In this document: one piece after another, positions 48,401 through 57,086 of the stretch
Numbering within the stretch: the first letter of the stretch is position 1
Layout: the number at the start of each line of letters is the position of its first letter
DNA from: Fragum whitleyi
Taxonomy: Eukaryota; Mollusca; Bivalvia; Cardiida; Cardiidae
Reading direction: 5' to 3'
Assembly (NCBI GenBank): GCA_948146395.1
Contig: OX411559.1
Span: forward strand, 2,298,001 to 2,362,000
Length of the DNA: 64,000 nucleotides
Made by a program: the position numbers and the translations under genes
The notes under the pieces: model-generated
What the model saw: only the letters and a program-made list of their open reading frames with translations
What the model was told of the DNA's origin: nothing
Database searches by the model: none

Positions 48401-51400
48401 CTCAATGATACAAAAAACAAGATCATCTTTGCAAAATAAAGTTCACTTATCAATGATAAAGGTCACTTATCAATGATAAAGGCCACTTATTTTTCATCAC
48501 CTAGCTGCTAGTTAGGGAGTCGAGGGGCCTGTTTTACTTAACATCTAACGATCATTTTTCACGAAAGTCAAAAATTAAAGTTGCTTCTACAGTAGTAACT
48601 AAATATGGAAATCTGCCATGCATTATCTCATTGGAATCGTCTTGTAAAGGAGATTCCAATGAAATATTGCATGGCAGAATCTAACAATGAATGAAAACAC
48701 CAGGTACGATTTGTGATTTTCTCGTAAGAACTTAAATAAAACAGGCCCCTGGTGATAATGGTCCAGTAGTTAGGATGTTGGCTTTGGGATTGGAAGGTCC
48801 CTTGATCAAATCCCGACAAGATCATGGGAATTTTTCTGGGTAAAAAATTAACTCCACATTGCTCCTCTTCACCCAGATGTATAAATGGTTACACATGAGA
48901 GTTGGAAGCCAATGTGTTGTGGCTGCATCGGGCGACAAAGTATTAACAGCCAACTTGTGACTCGATGATTGTGGGTTAAGTGTGAAGTTGTTGAGCGACC
49001 CATTGGTTTGAAAACAAATTATAAGATAAACCATGTATTTGTCTTAGTGGACTTTAGTATGTGTATTTGTAGGATTTAGGTCCCTCTGTGCTCTAGGCAT
49101 ATATGGTATGGACCAATTGACTTAAGTATTGTTATAGTGTTAGATATTAATATTTAATCATGATTATATATTTGTTGTTTTTAAATGTTATTTAGCCAAA
49201 TTTTTTTCTCAGCAAAATAAGGGTTAATTCAGGTGGGAAGATATGGACCATTTTGTTCTTCTTCATGTGTGAAAAGGTGTGTTCTTACAGACCTCTTTCT
49301 GCGTTATATATGTCAAAAGTATTTTGAAGACAATTGTTAGTGCTTCAATTATTATAAAGTATTTGTCTGTGACGTGAGAAGTTTCTCTAACCATACATTG
49401 TTTAAATCTTACTCATAAGATGAGTACATGCTTAACCAACTTACCCTTATTCTGAGGAACAACAATGACAATAGTTTATTCAAAGTAACAGGCCTCTGGC
49501 CCAAAATACAAAATACTCAAGTATACCGTGGGTTAGTCACTAAAGTCACTAAAGTCAAGCAATAACAAGTAAATGTATTGTGCTGTTAAGCTAAGTTGCG
49601 TATTTCAACAATTAGTTTTCTGTTTGAAGGAGTTTATAAAAGTGATAAGAACTTGTATCTGATTTATACCAATTAAATAAGAAAGTTTGATGCAATTAGT
49701 TATATTTAGGACAATGGAAAAATACATGGTATTCACATTCATTGGTTCTTATGCTCTTATTTCTGTGGCAGTACAGACATATCCTTTGATCTTTTGGAAT
49801 AATTTGTTCTGTCTAAAATCTAAAATATGCTCCAAACAAATTGCCAATTTTCAGGAGATTTTTATGAGTCTTGTTCCTGTTTTCAGCCATCATAGGCAAA
49901 GATCAGACTTTCCTGACATATGTTGTTTGCATGGTTGTTGGCTTTAAGGTAGTGGAACAGTAATAGTTCCACAACATTTCCAGAGTAATGAACTTGAACA
50001 GTGTTAACCGAGGTTTCATAATGAATTTCATTAGGAAACCTTGGTTAACATTGTGAAAGATCATTAGTTCTTAAATGTTGCAGAACCATAACGGATCTAC
50101 TACCTTAATTTGCTAAGGCATTGGCAAGACAAGCTTTAACCTTGGTTATATTTCTGCTGTTATTGAAGATATCTTCCTGAAACTGTGTTCACTATTACAA
50201 AGAGATATCCAGATAACTCTGAAAGCATTTTTGTATGAGTTATGTCTTTTTAGCTCACCTGAGCACAACGTGCTCAAGTGAGCTATTGTGATTACCTTTT
50301 GTCTGGCGTCCGTCCGGCGTCCGTCGTCAGTCGACCGTCGTCCGTCGTCAGTCGTCCGTCAACAATTTCTTTAAATGACATAGATCTCCTCCTAAACTAC
50401 TTGGCCAATTTTAACCAAATTTGGCAGAAATGTTCCTTAGGTGATCCCCTTTAAGAATTGCTAAAAGAATTGAAATCAGTGAAAAACTCTGGTTGCAATG
50501 GCAACGAAAGTTAAAAATTTAAGAAAATCTTTAAAATTCTTCTTCTTCTGAACAAGCAGCCCTACAGCCTTGAAATTTGGCATGGATGATCAGCTCATAG
50601 ACCTTAATAAAAATAGCTAAAATCATATCTGTTGGGCCACCAGGTGCGGAGCACCAGGGGAAGGGGTTAGTACTTTGGGTAAATTTTGTAATCTTTAACC
50701 TTCTTCTTTTTCTGAATAAGCAGCCCTACAGCCTTGAAATTTGGCATGGAGGATCAGCTCATAGACCTTAATAAAAATAGCGAAAATCATATCTGTTGGG
50801 CCACCAGGTGCAGAGCACCAGGGGTAGGGGGTAGTACTTTTGTGAAAATTTTGTAATCTTTAACCTTCTTCTTCTTCTAAACCAGGAGCCTGACAGATTT
50901 GAATATTGGCATGTATGATCAGCATATGGACATTAATTGAATTAGCTAAAATCATGACTGTAGATTCACCAGGTGCAGAGCACCATGGGGGAGAGGGTGA
51001 AAATTTTGTAATCTTTAACCTTCTTCTTCTTCTGAACCACAAGCCCTACAGACTAGAAAATTGGCCTGGAGGATCAGCTCATAGACCTTAATAAAATAGC
51101 TAAAATCATGACTGTAATGCCACCAGGTGCGGAGCACCAGGGGGGAGTACTTTTTGAAAATTTTGTAACTTTAACCTCCATCTTCTAATGAACCAGGAGC
51201 CCTACAGACTTCAATATTGGCATGGATGATAAGCATATGGATCTAAAATTAAATAGCTAAAATCATGAATGTAGGGTCACCAGATGCGGAGCATTAGGGG
51301 GGAGGGGGTAGTACTTTGGATCAATTTTGTAATCTTTAACCTTATTCTTCTCCTGGATCAGAAACCCTACAGACTTGAAAATTGTCATTGGTGATCAATA

Positions 51401-54400
51401 TATTGACCTTAATAAAAATAGCTAAAATCATGACTGTAGGGTCACCAGGTGCTGAGTGTCTTGGGGAGTGGGTAGTACCTTAGATCATTTTTGAAATCTT
51501 TAAACTTCTTCTAATGAACCAGGAGTCCTACAGACTTGAAAATTGGTATGGATGATCAGCATATGGACATTAATTGAATTAGCTAAAATCATGACTGTAG
51601 ATTCACCAGGTGCAGAGCATCTTGGGGGAGGGGGGAGTGCCTGGTTGAGAATTTTGAATCCCTACAGCCTTTATATTTGACATGGATTGATCAACTCATT
51701 AAAGAAAACTTTAAAAGTCTCAGACTCAGCCTGTATATCTGGCATAGATTAGCTGATCACAGACCTTTTATGAAAAAGCTTAGATAAATAATGACCAGGG
51801 GAGGAGCAGAGGGGGGGGGGGAAGGATTATTTCAAATGTTATCTGATTGAATAAGTGAAAATCTCCTTTTCTGTAGTTGCATGTACCTAGGTAATGAAGC
51901 TTTTTTCTCAGGTGAGCGCACCCAGGGCCAACGGCCCTCTTGTTTGCAATATATATCCAGCACCTGCACATGAGCATTGCAGCTATAGGTGGTTCTTTTA
52001 CATAAACAGTTTACTTCCCAGAATAACAAATCAAATATAAGAACTTCATGAAATTGAAATTGTCTTTTGCCTTGTCTTCTCAGTTAGATTTTTCCTTGTC
52101 TAAAATGGGTTAGAATAGCTGTAATTTAGTTATCTTGGAATTAAATCATATTTTCTACCATTTCCTTAAATTCTCTTGAAAGATGTGGTCTCTCGAGATA
52201 TATTTACTGAATTTCATTCCTAAATGCATATTTGGAATATTCATTGCATTTATGGATGTAAAAACATTTCCAACGAGCAATGATATAATTAGTACAGTAA
52301 TGATCCAGCTTTAAACAATAAACAACAAAAAGTTGTTTTCTCTGAAAAAGGCTAAGCTAGTGCTTACAATGATAAGAACAGCAAGTCTAGCCCAATTATC
52401 AAATAAATTGTTATTATGTTGTTGACCAATTTTCAGCAAGATCTCGGAGTGAGCACAACAAAATCAAACACAGAAGTTGTCGAGAGAAGTGACCTTATTG
52501 TGTTAGCCGTAAAACCAAATGTCGTGAAACCCGTCCTACAAGAAGTCTACGATACGCTGTCCAACAGAAAAATATTGGTATCCATTGCTGCTGGTATACA
52601 GATCGAATCTTTAGAACAAGTAAGTTTGTCAGTGGAAAGAGCTTATTAACCCTTTCCTGTTTTACAAAATTTTGGACTTGTCCAAATTCAAAGGCTTTGC
52701 AGACGAAAATTTAAAGTGGATTTTATTTGAAAAATAACCATTCAGTAGGGTAGAAAATAGTGTGGAAAAAGAAGAAATTGCTTGTCAGAAGCAATTTCTA
52801 CTTTTTTCACAATGTTTTCTCAATCATAAAATCACAGGCACGTAAAAATCAGGGATTAAACAGCAAAGGATTAACCCTTGTCATGCTGAATAAAAAATGT
52901 TGGCAAAATTGAAGCGCATTCAAAGGGCTCAAAGCACAGGACACACTAAATAGGACTCGGTATTCATTTTGAAAATTAAGTTTTCAAGCTTTTCTAGGGT
53001 CAAAAAAGGAAAAACAGGTGGTGTACAAAGATCAGAATGCACACTTGTACAGGCTGATGTTTGTCTATACCTCTTGCCAAGGCAGGAATATTCCGGGTTC
53101 AGCATGGCAAGGGTTAAATCACAACTCAAATAAGTCAATATTTTTGTTGCTAACTACTAGTATAACAAATACAAAGGAATCCTCTTTAAGGTAGTGGGCC
53201 CATAATAGTTCATCAATGTTTCGGATGGCATGACCTTTAACAGTGTAATCTGAGGTTTCCTAATGATAATATTAGGAAACCTCATTAAACACTTTCCTGT
53301 TTTACAAAGTTTTGGACCTGTCCAAATTCAAAAGTTTTGCAGACGAAAATTTAAAGTGGATTTAATTTGAAAAATAATCATTCAGTAGGGTAGAAAATAG
53401 TACGGAAAAAGAAGAAATTGCTTGTCAGAAGCAATTTCTACTTTTTTCACAATGTTTTCTCAATCATAAAATCACAGGTACATAAAAAGCAGGGATTAAA
53501 CAGCAAAGGGTTAAACCCTTGTCATGCTGAATAAAAATTGTGGGCAAAATTGTAGAGCAATCAAAGGGCTCCAAGCACTGGACACACTAAATATGAGTCG
53601 GTATTCATTTTGAAAATTAAGTTTTCAAGCTTTTCTAGGGTCAAAAAAGGAAAAACAGGTGGTGTGTACAAAGATCAGAGTGCACATTTGTGCAGGCTGA
53701 TGTTTGTCTATACCTCTTGCCAAGGCAGGAATATTCCGGGTTCAGCATGGCAAGGGTTAAATCACAACTCTAATAAGTCAATATTTTTGTTGCTAACTAC
53801 AAGTATGACAAATACAAATGAATCCTCTTTAATGTAGTGGACCCATAAAAGTTCAGTAATGTTTCAGATGTCATGAGCTTTAACAGTGTTAACTGAGGTT
53901 TCCTAATGATTTTTTTAGGAAACCTCTGTTAACATTGTGAAAGATAGTGTGTTCAGAAAAGTTGTGGAATTAGAACGGTTCCACTACCTTAAATTGCAAG
54001 TCAACCCTGATAAAAGATGACTGCCCTTATTGCTGAGTGGTAATGGCGCACATCTCGTGACATAAAGGTCCATGGTTCAAGCACTTACTTTTTCAGGATG
54101 TGATTAATAAACAAAACACTAAATAGTGCAGTTGGTAATGCGTTTGACTCTCATTCCAATGGTCCCAGGTTCAATTTCTGCGATAGCATTTATCCTTTCC
54201 TACTTATTGTCTGCCACCAATGGGTTGATAATTGTATACCTATGTGGTATAGCAGCTGGAGGCTAGGAAAGGTTAGGTGCTCCAGTCTCTGAAATATAAC
54301 TGAAAGATTGTTGAAAGTGGTGTAAAATCCCATTTATTCAATCAAACCAGATCCTTAGCTCTTAACCCTGAATCTACACTATTTTGCTCATTTTTTTAGC

Positions 54401-56983
54401 TGGTAGTTACACCTAACTTAGTAATTCTTTCCTGATATCACATATTGATCTATTTCAGCAACTACCAAAAAACAGCCGTGTTGTACGGGTTATGTCAAAC
54501 ACTCCAGCATTAGTACAGGAAGCTGCCTCTGTCGTTGCCACTGGTCACGCTGTACAGGCAGGGGACGCAGAAATAGTTCGAGAACTTTTAGAGACTATCG
54601 GTATTTGTGAACCAGGGTCAGAGAATCTTCTTGATGCAGTTACGGGTTTGAGTGGGAGTGGACCAGCATATGTAAGTTTGTAAAACAATGGAAGGGAGAT
54701 AACTAGGTTATGAATATGAAACATGTTAGTGAATACTGGAGGGGAGGTAACTTATGCTTGCACCTATTCAATTGGTATATTTCTATGCCCCTGCATTAAA
54801 GCTAGGGTATTATTTAGAGTGTGATCACAAAACTATTATATGGAATCAGCATCTTTGTGAGTTTATAAAACAAAAAAAGGGAATGGAAATAATTTAAAGA
54901 TTTAAATGATTTGACTAAAACCGTGAAAAAAGAAAACATATCTAATTACGGTTAAGTTGACAAATTATGGACATTAGACTTGTTCTGAGAAAAACTTTTG
55001 CTTTTGCTATTGGATTTATAATGATTTGGATAATTGTTGATTTGCTCTTTTACATTTGGAAAATAACAGCAGGGGTGTGGAATACCAATGCTAGACTTTT
55101 TACACGTGTTTTTCTACCTGAGGACAAGTACCTTTTTCTATGCCACTTGTCCATGGATAAGTAAATACCGTCACAAATATGGTACTAAACAGATCTAAGA
55201 GATTGATTAGCATAACATTAATATCAAAGGTTTGAAAACATTGTATTTAATGAAGAAAATGCTGGAGTCCAGCATTTTCTTCTTTAAAAAGACAATGTTT
55301 GTCACTAAAATGATTGATTTTCTTTTTTGCAGACAAGTTCTTTTAGATACTGGAAAAGTAGAAATAATTCATCTTTTAACGTGTCTGGGGACAAACGGAG
55401 AAATTCTGTATTTCCACACCCCTGTACAGAGCTGACTTTATCATTTCATACTTTACAGGCATTTACAGCTATAGAGGCGCTGGCAGATGGGGGTGTAAAG
55501 ATGGGACTTCCTAGGGATCTAGCCATGAAACTAGCAGCACAAACTTTACTGGTATGTTAAAGGTTAAGCCTTCTCATTCTGAAAAAAATCTTGCCATGAA
55601 ATTAGGGGCTCAAACTTTACTGGTATGTTAAAGGTTTAGCCTTCTCACACTGAAAAAAATCTTGCCATGAAACTAGCAGCACAAACTTTAGTGGTATGTT
55701 AAAGGTTAAGCCTTCTCATTCTGAAAAAATCCTTTTTAGAATTAAATACATATGTGACCCATCAAGTGGAAAGGGACCATCTGGGTTGTGTGTAAAGTGT
55801 CGACCTTAGTTAGACGGGTCACACATATTAAAAGTCTTATCCTGATAAAAATAAATGCTTCCAACAAAGTCCTAATAACTAGGGCATATAAAACCTGTCA
55901 GATTCATGTGTCGACAGTATATAGAAGGTTTTTTTGTGTGTGTAAATGGGATTTTATGCTGCTTTCAACAATCTTTGTTATATTGCAGTGGCTTGAGCAC
56001 CTAACAATGAATTCCTAGTATTTCTCACACCAGTACTACCATTACATACATATCCTAGCCTCCAGCTGCTATCTTACATAGGTCTACAATTATTGACCTA
56101 TTGGTGAAAGACATATAGTCGGAAAGGATGAGTGCCTACCGTTGGGGATTGAACCCAGGACCTCTAGATTAATCTGTCTGACGCACTACCAACTGCACTA
56201 TAATGGTGGCTTCTTGTTAAGAAGAAAGCAGGCAGTTTAGATTAGACTGCACATTTGTAGAGGCTTATCTTGGTCTATTTTGTCAGCCTAAGAGTTGTGA
56301 ATAGCAGGAATATGCTGTAAACAGAATCAGGGGTTCTGCTAGTGCTTGAAATTGAGGAGTCATTGACTCCTTAACCATGATATTCTGGGGGTCAAAACTC
56401 ATTCTTAGGGGTCAAAACAACAGAAAGGTAAATAATTTTACAGGTTTAGGTGTGAATTGACCTTTTGTTGTAATGATATTAAAGGAAAAAAATGACCTGT
56501 AGAAAATCTAAAATGTGTACAAGATACATCACTGAAAATTTGAGTGATAAAATCCAGTTTTGACCCTTAGAATTTTCTCCCAAGGGGGTCATTTTGACCC
56601 CCTTGCGAATAATTTCTTAGGGTCAAAGTAGGATATCTTCTGATTTTTGATGGACAAAACCCTGGTAAAAGGGTCAAACATGAAAATTAGGATCAGCCCA
56701 GAAAATGCGAATGGTTAATAAAGATGGATTGAGATAAAAGAAATAGCTATAATACTTGGGTAACTTTTTCATACCTCCATGAAAAGAAATATTTTTACAG
56801 GGTGCAGCAAAAATGGTGCTAGAGACGGGAAAACATCCAGGTCAGCTGAAGGACGAGGTTTGTTCACCAGGGGGCACTACTATCACTGCGATGCACACGC
56901 TAGAGAAGGCGGGTTTTAGAAGTTCACTCATAGAAGCGGTAGAAGTAGCGACTTTAAAAGCGAAAGAGCTTGGATCTCAGTGA
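39311..56983 (+). CDS. PYCR3-like: Pyrroline-5-carboxylate reductase gene, six exons
   Basis: Gene span. Exons 39311-39413, 45127-45191, 52437-52619, 54459-54671, 55459-55551 and 56801-56983 join in frame to 840 nt (279 aa plus stop). The enzyme reduces 1-pyrroline-5-carboxylate to proline with NAD(P)H. Visible: an N-terminal Rossmann motif [15 protein letters not shown] (residues 16-30), AVKP (80-83), MSNTP (129-133), GLSGSGPAY (180-188) and the C-terminal signature PGGTT (242-246). Length and lack of an N-terminal extension fit the cytosolic PYCR3 (PYCRL) type better than mitochondrial PYCR1/2, which are longer; this paralogue choice is an inference. Introns are 5713, 7245, 1839, 787 and 1249 bp and full of repeats. 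Confidence 0.93.
40007..40257 (+). mobile_element. TTAA-flanked MITE, family B (P5CR intron 1)
   Basis: TTAACCCTTGTCATGCTGA … TTCAGCATGACAAGGGTTAA. Same interior as the other family B copies (gcactggatgcac, aaacaggtg, aggctgatgtttgtctata). Confidence 0.85.
40366..40656 (+). repeat. Dispersed repeat, copy 2, with an LTR element next to its 3' end
   Basis: Same block order as 15483-15870, without the SINE. Here the middle has a gcttggacaagctgaagtt inverted duplication absent from copy 1. The small LTR element has inserted just past the catgaattatactta end. Confidence 0.55.
40657..41057 (-). mobile_element. Small LTR retroelement (TRIM) with tRNA-like LTRs
   Basis: Two 145-bp direct repeats (40657-40801 and 40913-41057, seven differences) begin TGTAACCC and end GGCTACA and flank 111 bp. 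CTTA flanks both sides (40653-40656, 41058-41061) as a target duplication. Read on the minus strand, TTTGGCGCCCACCG directly follows the first LTR (primer-binding-site-like) and a GAGGGGGTGTA purine tract precedes the second. No coding capacity. Each LTR holds a tRNA-like module on the minus strand (TAGCGACGTGGTAGAGC and GGTCCCGGGTTCGAATCC). It lies in P5CR intron 1 in antisense orientation. Confidence 0.8.
41560..41810 (-). mobile_element. TTAA-flanked MITE, family B
   Basis: TTAACCCTTGTCAT … ATGACAAGGGTTAA, 251 bp, interior inverted relative to 40007. P5CR intron 1. Confidence 0.8.
42143..42504 (+). mobile_element. MITE, family D, copy 1
   Basis: Ends CTGGGGTGTGG and CACATCCCTG are inverted, with a perfect 5-bp target duplication GGATT (42138-42142, 42505-42509). 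Central hairpin gaagaaaatgctg…cagcactttcttc at 42277-42305. Words acttgtcca and caagtggcc recur inside. No coding function. Confidence 0.75.
42783..43011 (+). mobile_element. TTAA-flanked MITE, family A, copy 1
   Basis: TTAACCCTTTCCTGTTTTAC … AAACAGCAAAGGGTTAA, 229 bp. A 19-bp perfect hairpin (42902-42920/42926-42944) sits in the middle. The TTAA target site and CCC ends fit piggyBac-like elements. Confidence 0.85.
43690..44090. mobile_element. MITE, family C, copy 1 (boundaries approximate)
   Basis: Repeated ggagtcca/tggactcc words in both orientations flank a hairpin attgtggaaaaaagaaattgctt…aagcagtttctttttt (43782-43831). The right end has cccttagtgttgaagcc. The related copy is 58115-58435. 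Confidence 0.5.
44094..44324 (-). mobile_element. TTAA-flanked MITE, family B, diverged
   Basis: Left end ttaatccttatcata, right end cagcatgacaatggttaa. The interior matches the 41560 copy. Confidence 0.65.
44576..44932 (+). mobile_element. MITE, family D, copy 2
   Basis: CAGGGGTGTGGAAATACG … GGGAATTCCACACCCCTG with 5-bp target duplication CATAG (44571-44575, 44933-44937). Central hairpin gaagaaaatgctgg/ccagcattttcttc at 44712-44742. Confidence 0.8.
45006..45018 (+). promoter_or_regulatory. Perfect DR1 nuclear-receptor motif
   Basis: AGGTCAAAGGTCA, the consensus for RXR/HNF4/PPAR-type dimers, about 110 bp before P5CR exon 2. It sits in repeat-derived sequence, so function is uncertain. Confidence 0.4.
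45127..45191 (+). CDS. PYCR3-like: P5CR exon 2
   Basis: 65 nt between gcatttcag and AAG|gtaaaa. Encodes residues 35-56 ([18 protein letters not shown]…), the second strand of the Rossmann fold ending with the acidic ASD segment near the cofactor ribose. Phase 1 in, phase 0 out. Confidence 0.9.
45429..46797 (+). repeat. Two tandem-core elements, head to tail
   Basis: Each starts with a hairpin (agctcacctgagcacatcgt and gctcaatgtgagct; starts near 45429 and 46106) and cgtcaacaattta. Units of about 155 bp follow, with ggccacaaatatggcccaat, cttcatgaaacttggtcaga, aggatgaaccctattgaaaa and gacaattttcttgttta. Non-coding. Confidence 0.7.
46798..47445 (+). repeat. Tandem repeat with TCAAGGTCA words
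   Basis: Starts agctctgctgttttcgaagaaaa, then three or four units with gaatggtnagtcatagagcc, catcatatttcacatgatc, gacaagacctttctg and two or three TCAAGGTCA words each. Confidence 0.65.
47507..47888. mobile_element. Two broken family B MITE copies
   Basis: 47507-47567 keeps the agccaaaatttattcggcatgacaagggttaa end. 47675-47888 keeps most of the interior and both worn ends (agcatgttgaataaaa; cagcatgacaagggataa). Confidence 0.6.
47889..48755. other. P5CR intron 2, mostly unassigned
   Basis: Contains a short tandem caatgataaaggtcactta (48450-48490), an inverted pair gccatgcattatctcattggaat/attccaatgaaatattgcatggc at 48614-48676, and repeat remnants. Confidence 0.4.
48757..49035 (+). repeat. 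tRNA-like SINE, third family
   Basis: tggtccagtagttagga is A-box-like and ggtcccttgatcaaatcccg B-box-like, followed by a 200-bp body ending gcgacccattggtttgaaaa. Only one copy in the window, so the family assignment is tentative. Confidence 0.4.
49036..49943. other. P5CR intron 2, nothing recognised
   Basis: A+T-rich, with a tcactaaagtcactaaagtcaa micro-duplication near 49535. An 86-codon ORF at 49687 shows no supporting features. Confidence 0.4.
49944..50108. mobile_element. MITE family E, complete
   Basis: TTAAGGTAGTGGAACAG … CTACTACCTTAA, 165 bp with inverted ends and an internal hairpin (gaggtttcataatg/cattaggaaacct). TTAA at both ends. Confidence 0.7.
50248..51946 (+). repeat. Hairpin-ended tandem-core element
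   Basis: Opens with agctcacctgagcacaacgt then gctcaagtgagct, followed by a ccgtccggcgtccgtcgtc stretch. About eight units of 140-180 bp follow, with caccaggtgcggagcacca, tttgtaatctttaaccttctt and catggatgatcagc. It closes with caggtgagcgcacccagggc and aacggccctcttgttt. Fills the end of P5CR intron 2. Confidence 0.75.
52437..52619 (+). CDS. PYCR3-like: P5CR exon 3
   Basis: 183 nt between caattttcag and CAA|gtaagt. Encodes residues 57-117 with [12 protein letters not shown] and ILVSIAAGI, conserved in the family. Phase 0 at both ends. Confidence 0.93.
52646..52874 (+). mobile_element. TTAA-flanked MITE, family A, copy 2
   Basis: Same ends and interior as 42783, with one arm mismatch in the central hairpin (ctact for cttct). 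Its right TTAA is also the left TTAA of the next family B element. Confidence 0.85.
52871..53117 (+). mobile_element. TTAA-flanked MITE, family B
   Basis: TTAACCCTTGTCATGCTGA … TTCAGCATGGCAAGGGTTAA. Part of the duplicated block in P5CR intron 3. Confidence 0.85.
53186..53284. mobile_element. MITE family E, truncated
   Basis: Left half only (ttaaggtagtggg … taggaaacctca). The break coincides with the TTAA where the second repeat block begins. Confidence 0.65.
53285..53514 (+). mobile_element. TTAA-flanked MITE, family A, copy 3
   Basis: Near-identical to 52646-52874, including the same hairpin mismatch. Confidence 0.85.
53511..53760 (+). mobile_element. TTAA-flanked MITE, family B
   Basis: Near-identical to 52871-53117; second member of the duplicated block. 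Confidence 0.85.
53829..53992. mobile_element. MITE family E, complete
   Basis: ttaatgtagtggacc … ggttccactaccttaa, 164 bp, complete version of the truncated copy at 53186. Confidence 0.7.
54117..54350 (+). repeat. tRNA-derived SINE with internal deletion
   Basis: Head (aatagtgcagttggtaatgc, ggtcccaggttcaatttc) and body of the 28875 family. The segment between ctaggaaagg and ttaggtgctcc lacks about 45 bp. Ends about 100 bp before P5CR exon 4. Confidence 0.75.
54459..54671 (+). CDS. PYCR3-like: P5CR exon 4
   Basis: 213 nt between ctatttcag and TAT|gtaagt. Encodes residues 118-188 with [11 protein letters not shown] and [13 protein letters not shown]. The latter leads into the dimer-forming C-terminal helical domain. 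Phase 0 at both ends. Confidence 0.94.
55070..55424 (+). mobile_element. MITE, family D, copy 3
   Basis: CAGGGGTGTGGAATACC … GTATTTCCACACCCCTG, flanked by AACAG/TACAG. Central hairpin gaagaaaatgctgg/ccagcattttcttc at 55252-55283. Its right end is 34 bp from the start of P5CR exon 5. Confidence 0.8.
55459..55551 (+). CDS. PYCR3-like: P5CR exon 5 (donor edge tandemly repeated)
   Basis: 93 nt between atactttacag and CTG|gtatgt. Encodes residues 189-219 ([18 protein letters not shown]…). Its last 30 bases and the donor are repeated twice more downstream in 71-bp steps. In-frame reading past the first donor meets TAA at 55558-55560, so only the first donor gives the full protein. Confidence 0.93.
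55522..55735 (+). repeat. 71-bp tandem triplication of exon 5 end and donor
   Basis: gccatgaaa begins at 55522, 55593 and 55664. Each unit carries the last 30 bases of exon 5 (caaactttactg or agtg), the donor gtatgttaaagg and the next 29 bases of intron (agccttctca … ctgaaaaaaatc). Confidence 0.92.
55750..55828. mobile_element. Small inverted-end element related to 1605-1837
   Basis: tatgtgaccc faces gggtcacacata. Inside are gggaccatctggg and aaagtgtcgacctta, words shared with the element at 1605-1837. Confidence 0.5.
55953..56212 (-). repeat. tRNA-derived SINE, minus strand, full length
   Basis: Reverse complement of the 28875 family from tail (ctttcaacaatctttgttatattgc) to head (gcactaccaactgcactata). 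P5CR intron 5. Confidence 0.8.
56801..56983 (+). CDS. PYCR3-like: P5CR exon 6, terminal
   Basis: Acceptor atttttacag; 60 codons and TGA at 56981-56983. Encodes residues 220-279 with [17 protein letters not shown], the PROSITE-type P5CR signature region, and ends ELGSQ. Phase 0 in. Confidence 0.94.
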   Translation, partial: GAAKMVLETGKHPGQLKDEVCSPGGTTITAMHTLEKAGFRSSLIEAVEVATLKAKELGSQ

Positions 56984-57037
56984 TTAACTTTTGTGATTTG
57001 TGCTGTAACTGTTTAACAGAAATTTAGAACTGGCCCG

Positions 57038-57043
57038 AATAAA
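57038..57043 (+). terminator. Poly(A) signal AATAAA of the P5CR gene
   Basis: Canonical hexamer 54 bases after the stop, followed about 10 bases on by a GTGTGTA stretch. This implies a very short 3' UTR that ends before the repeat at 57087. Confidence 0.7.
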
Positions 57044-57086
57044 GGGAGGCTCAGTGTGTACACATTGTCCAACCAGCTGTATATTT

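Noticed and set aside
49687..49947. 86-codon ORF with a hydrophobic stretch in P5CR intron 2
   Set aside because: A+T-rich intron sequence with no start context, motif or splice partners; the P5CR exons on both sides join without it.
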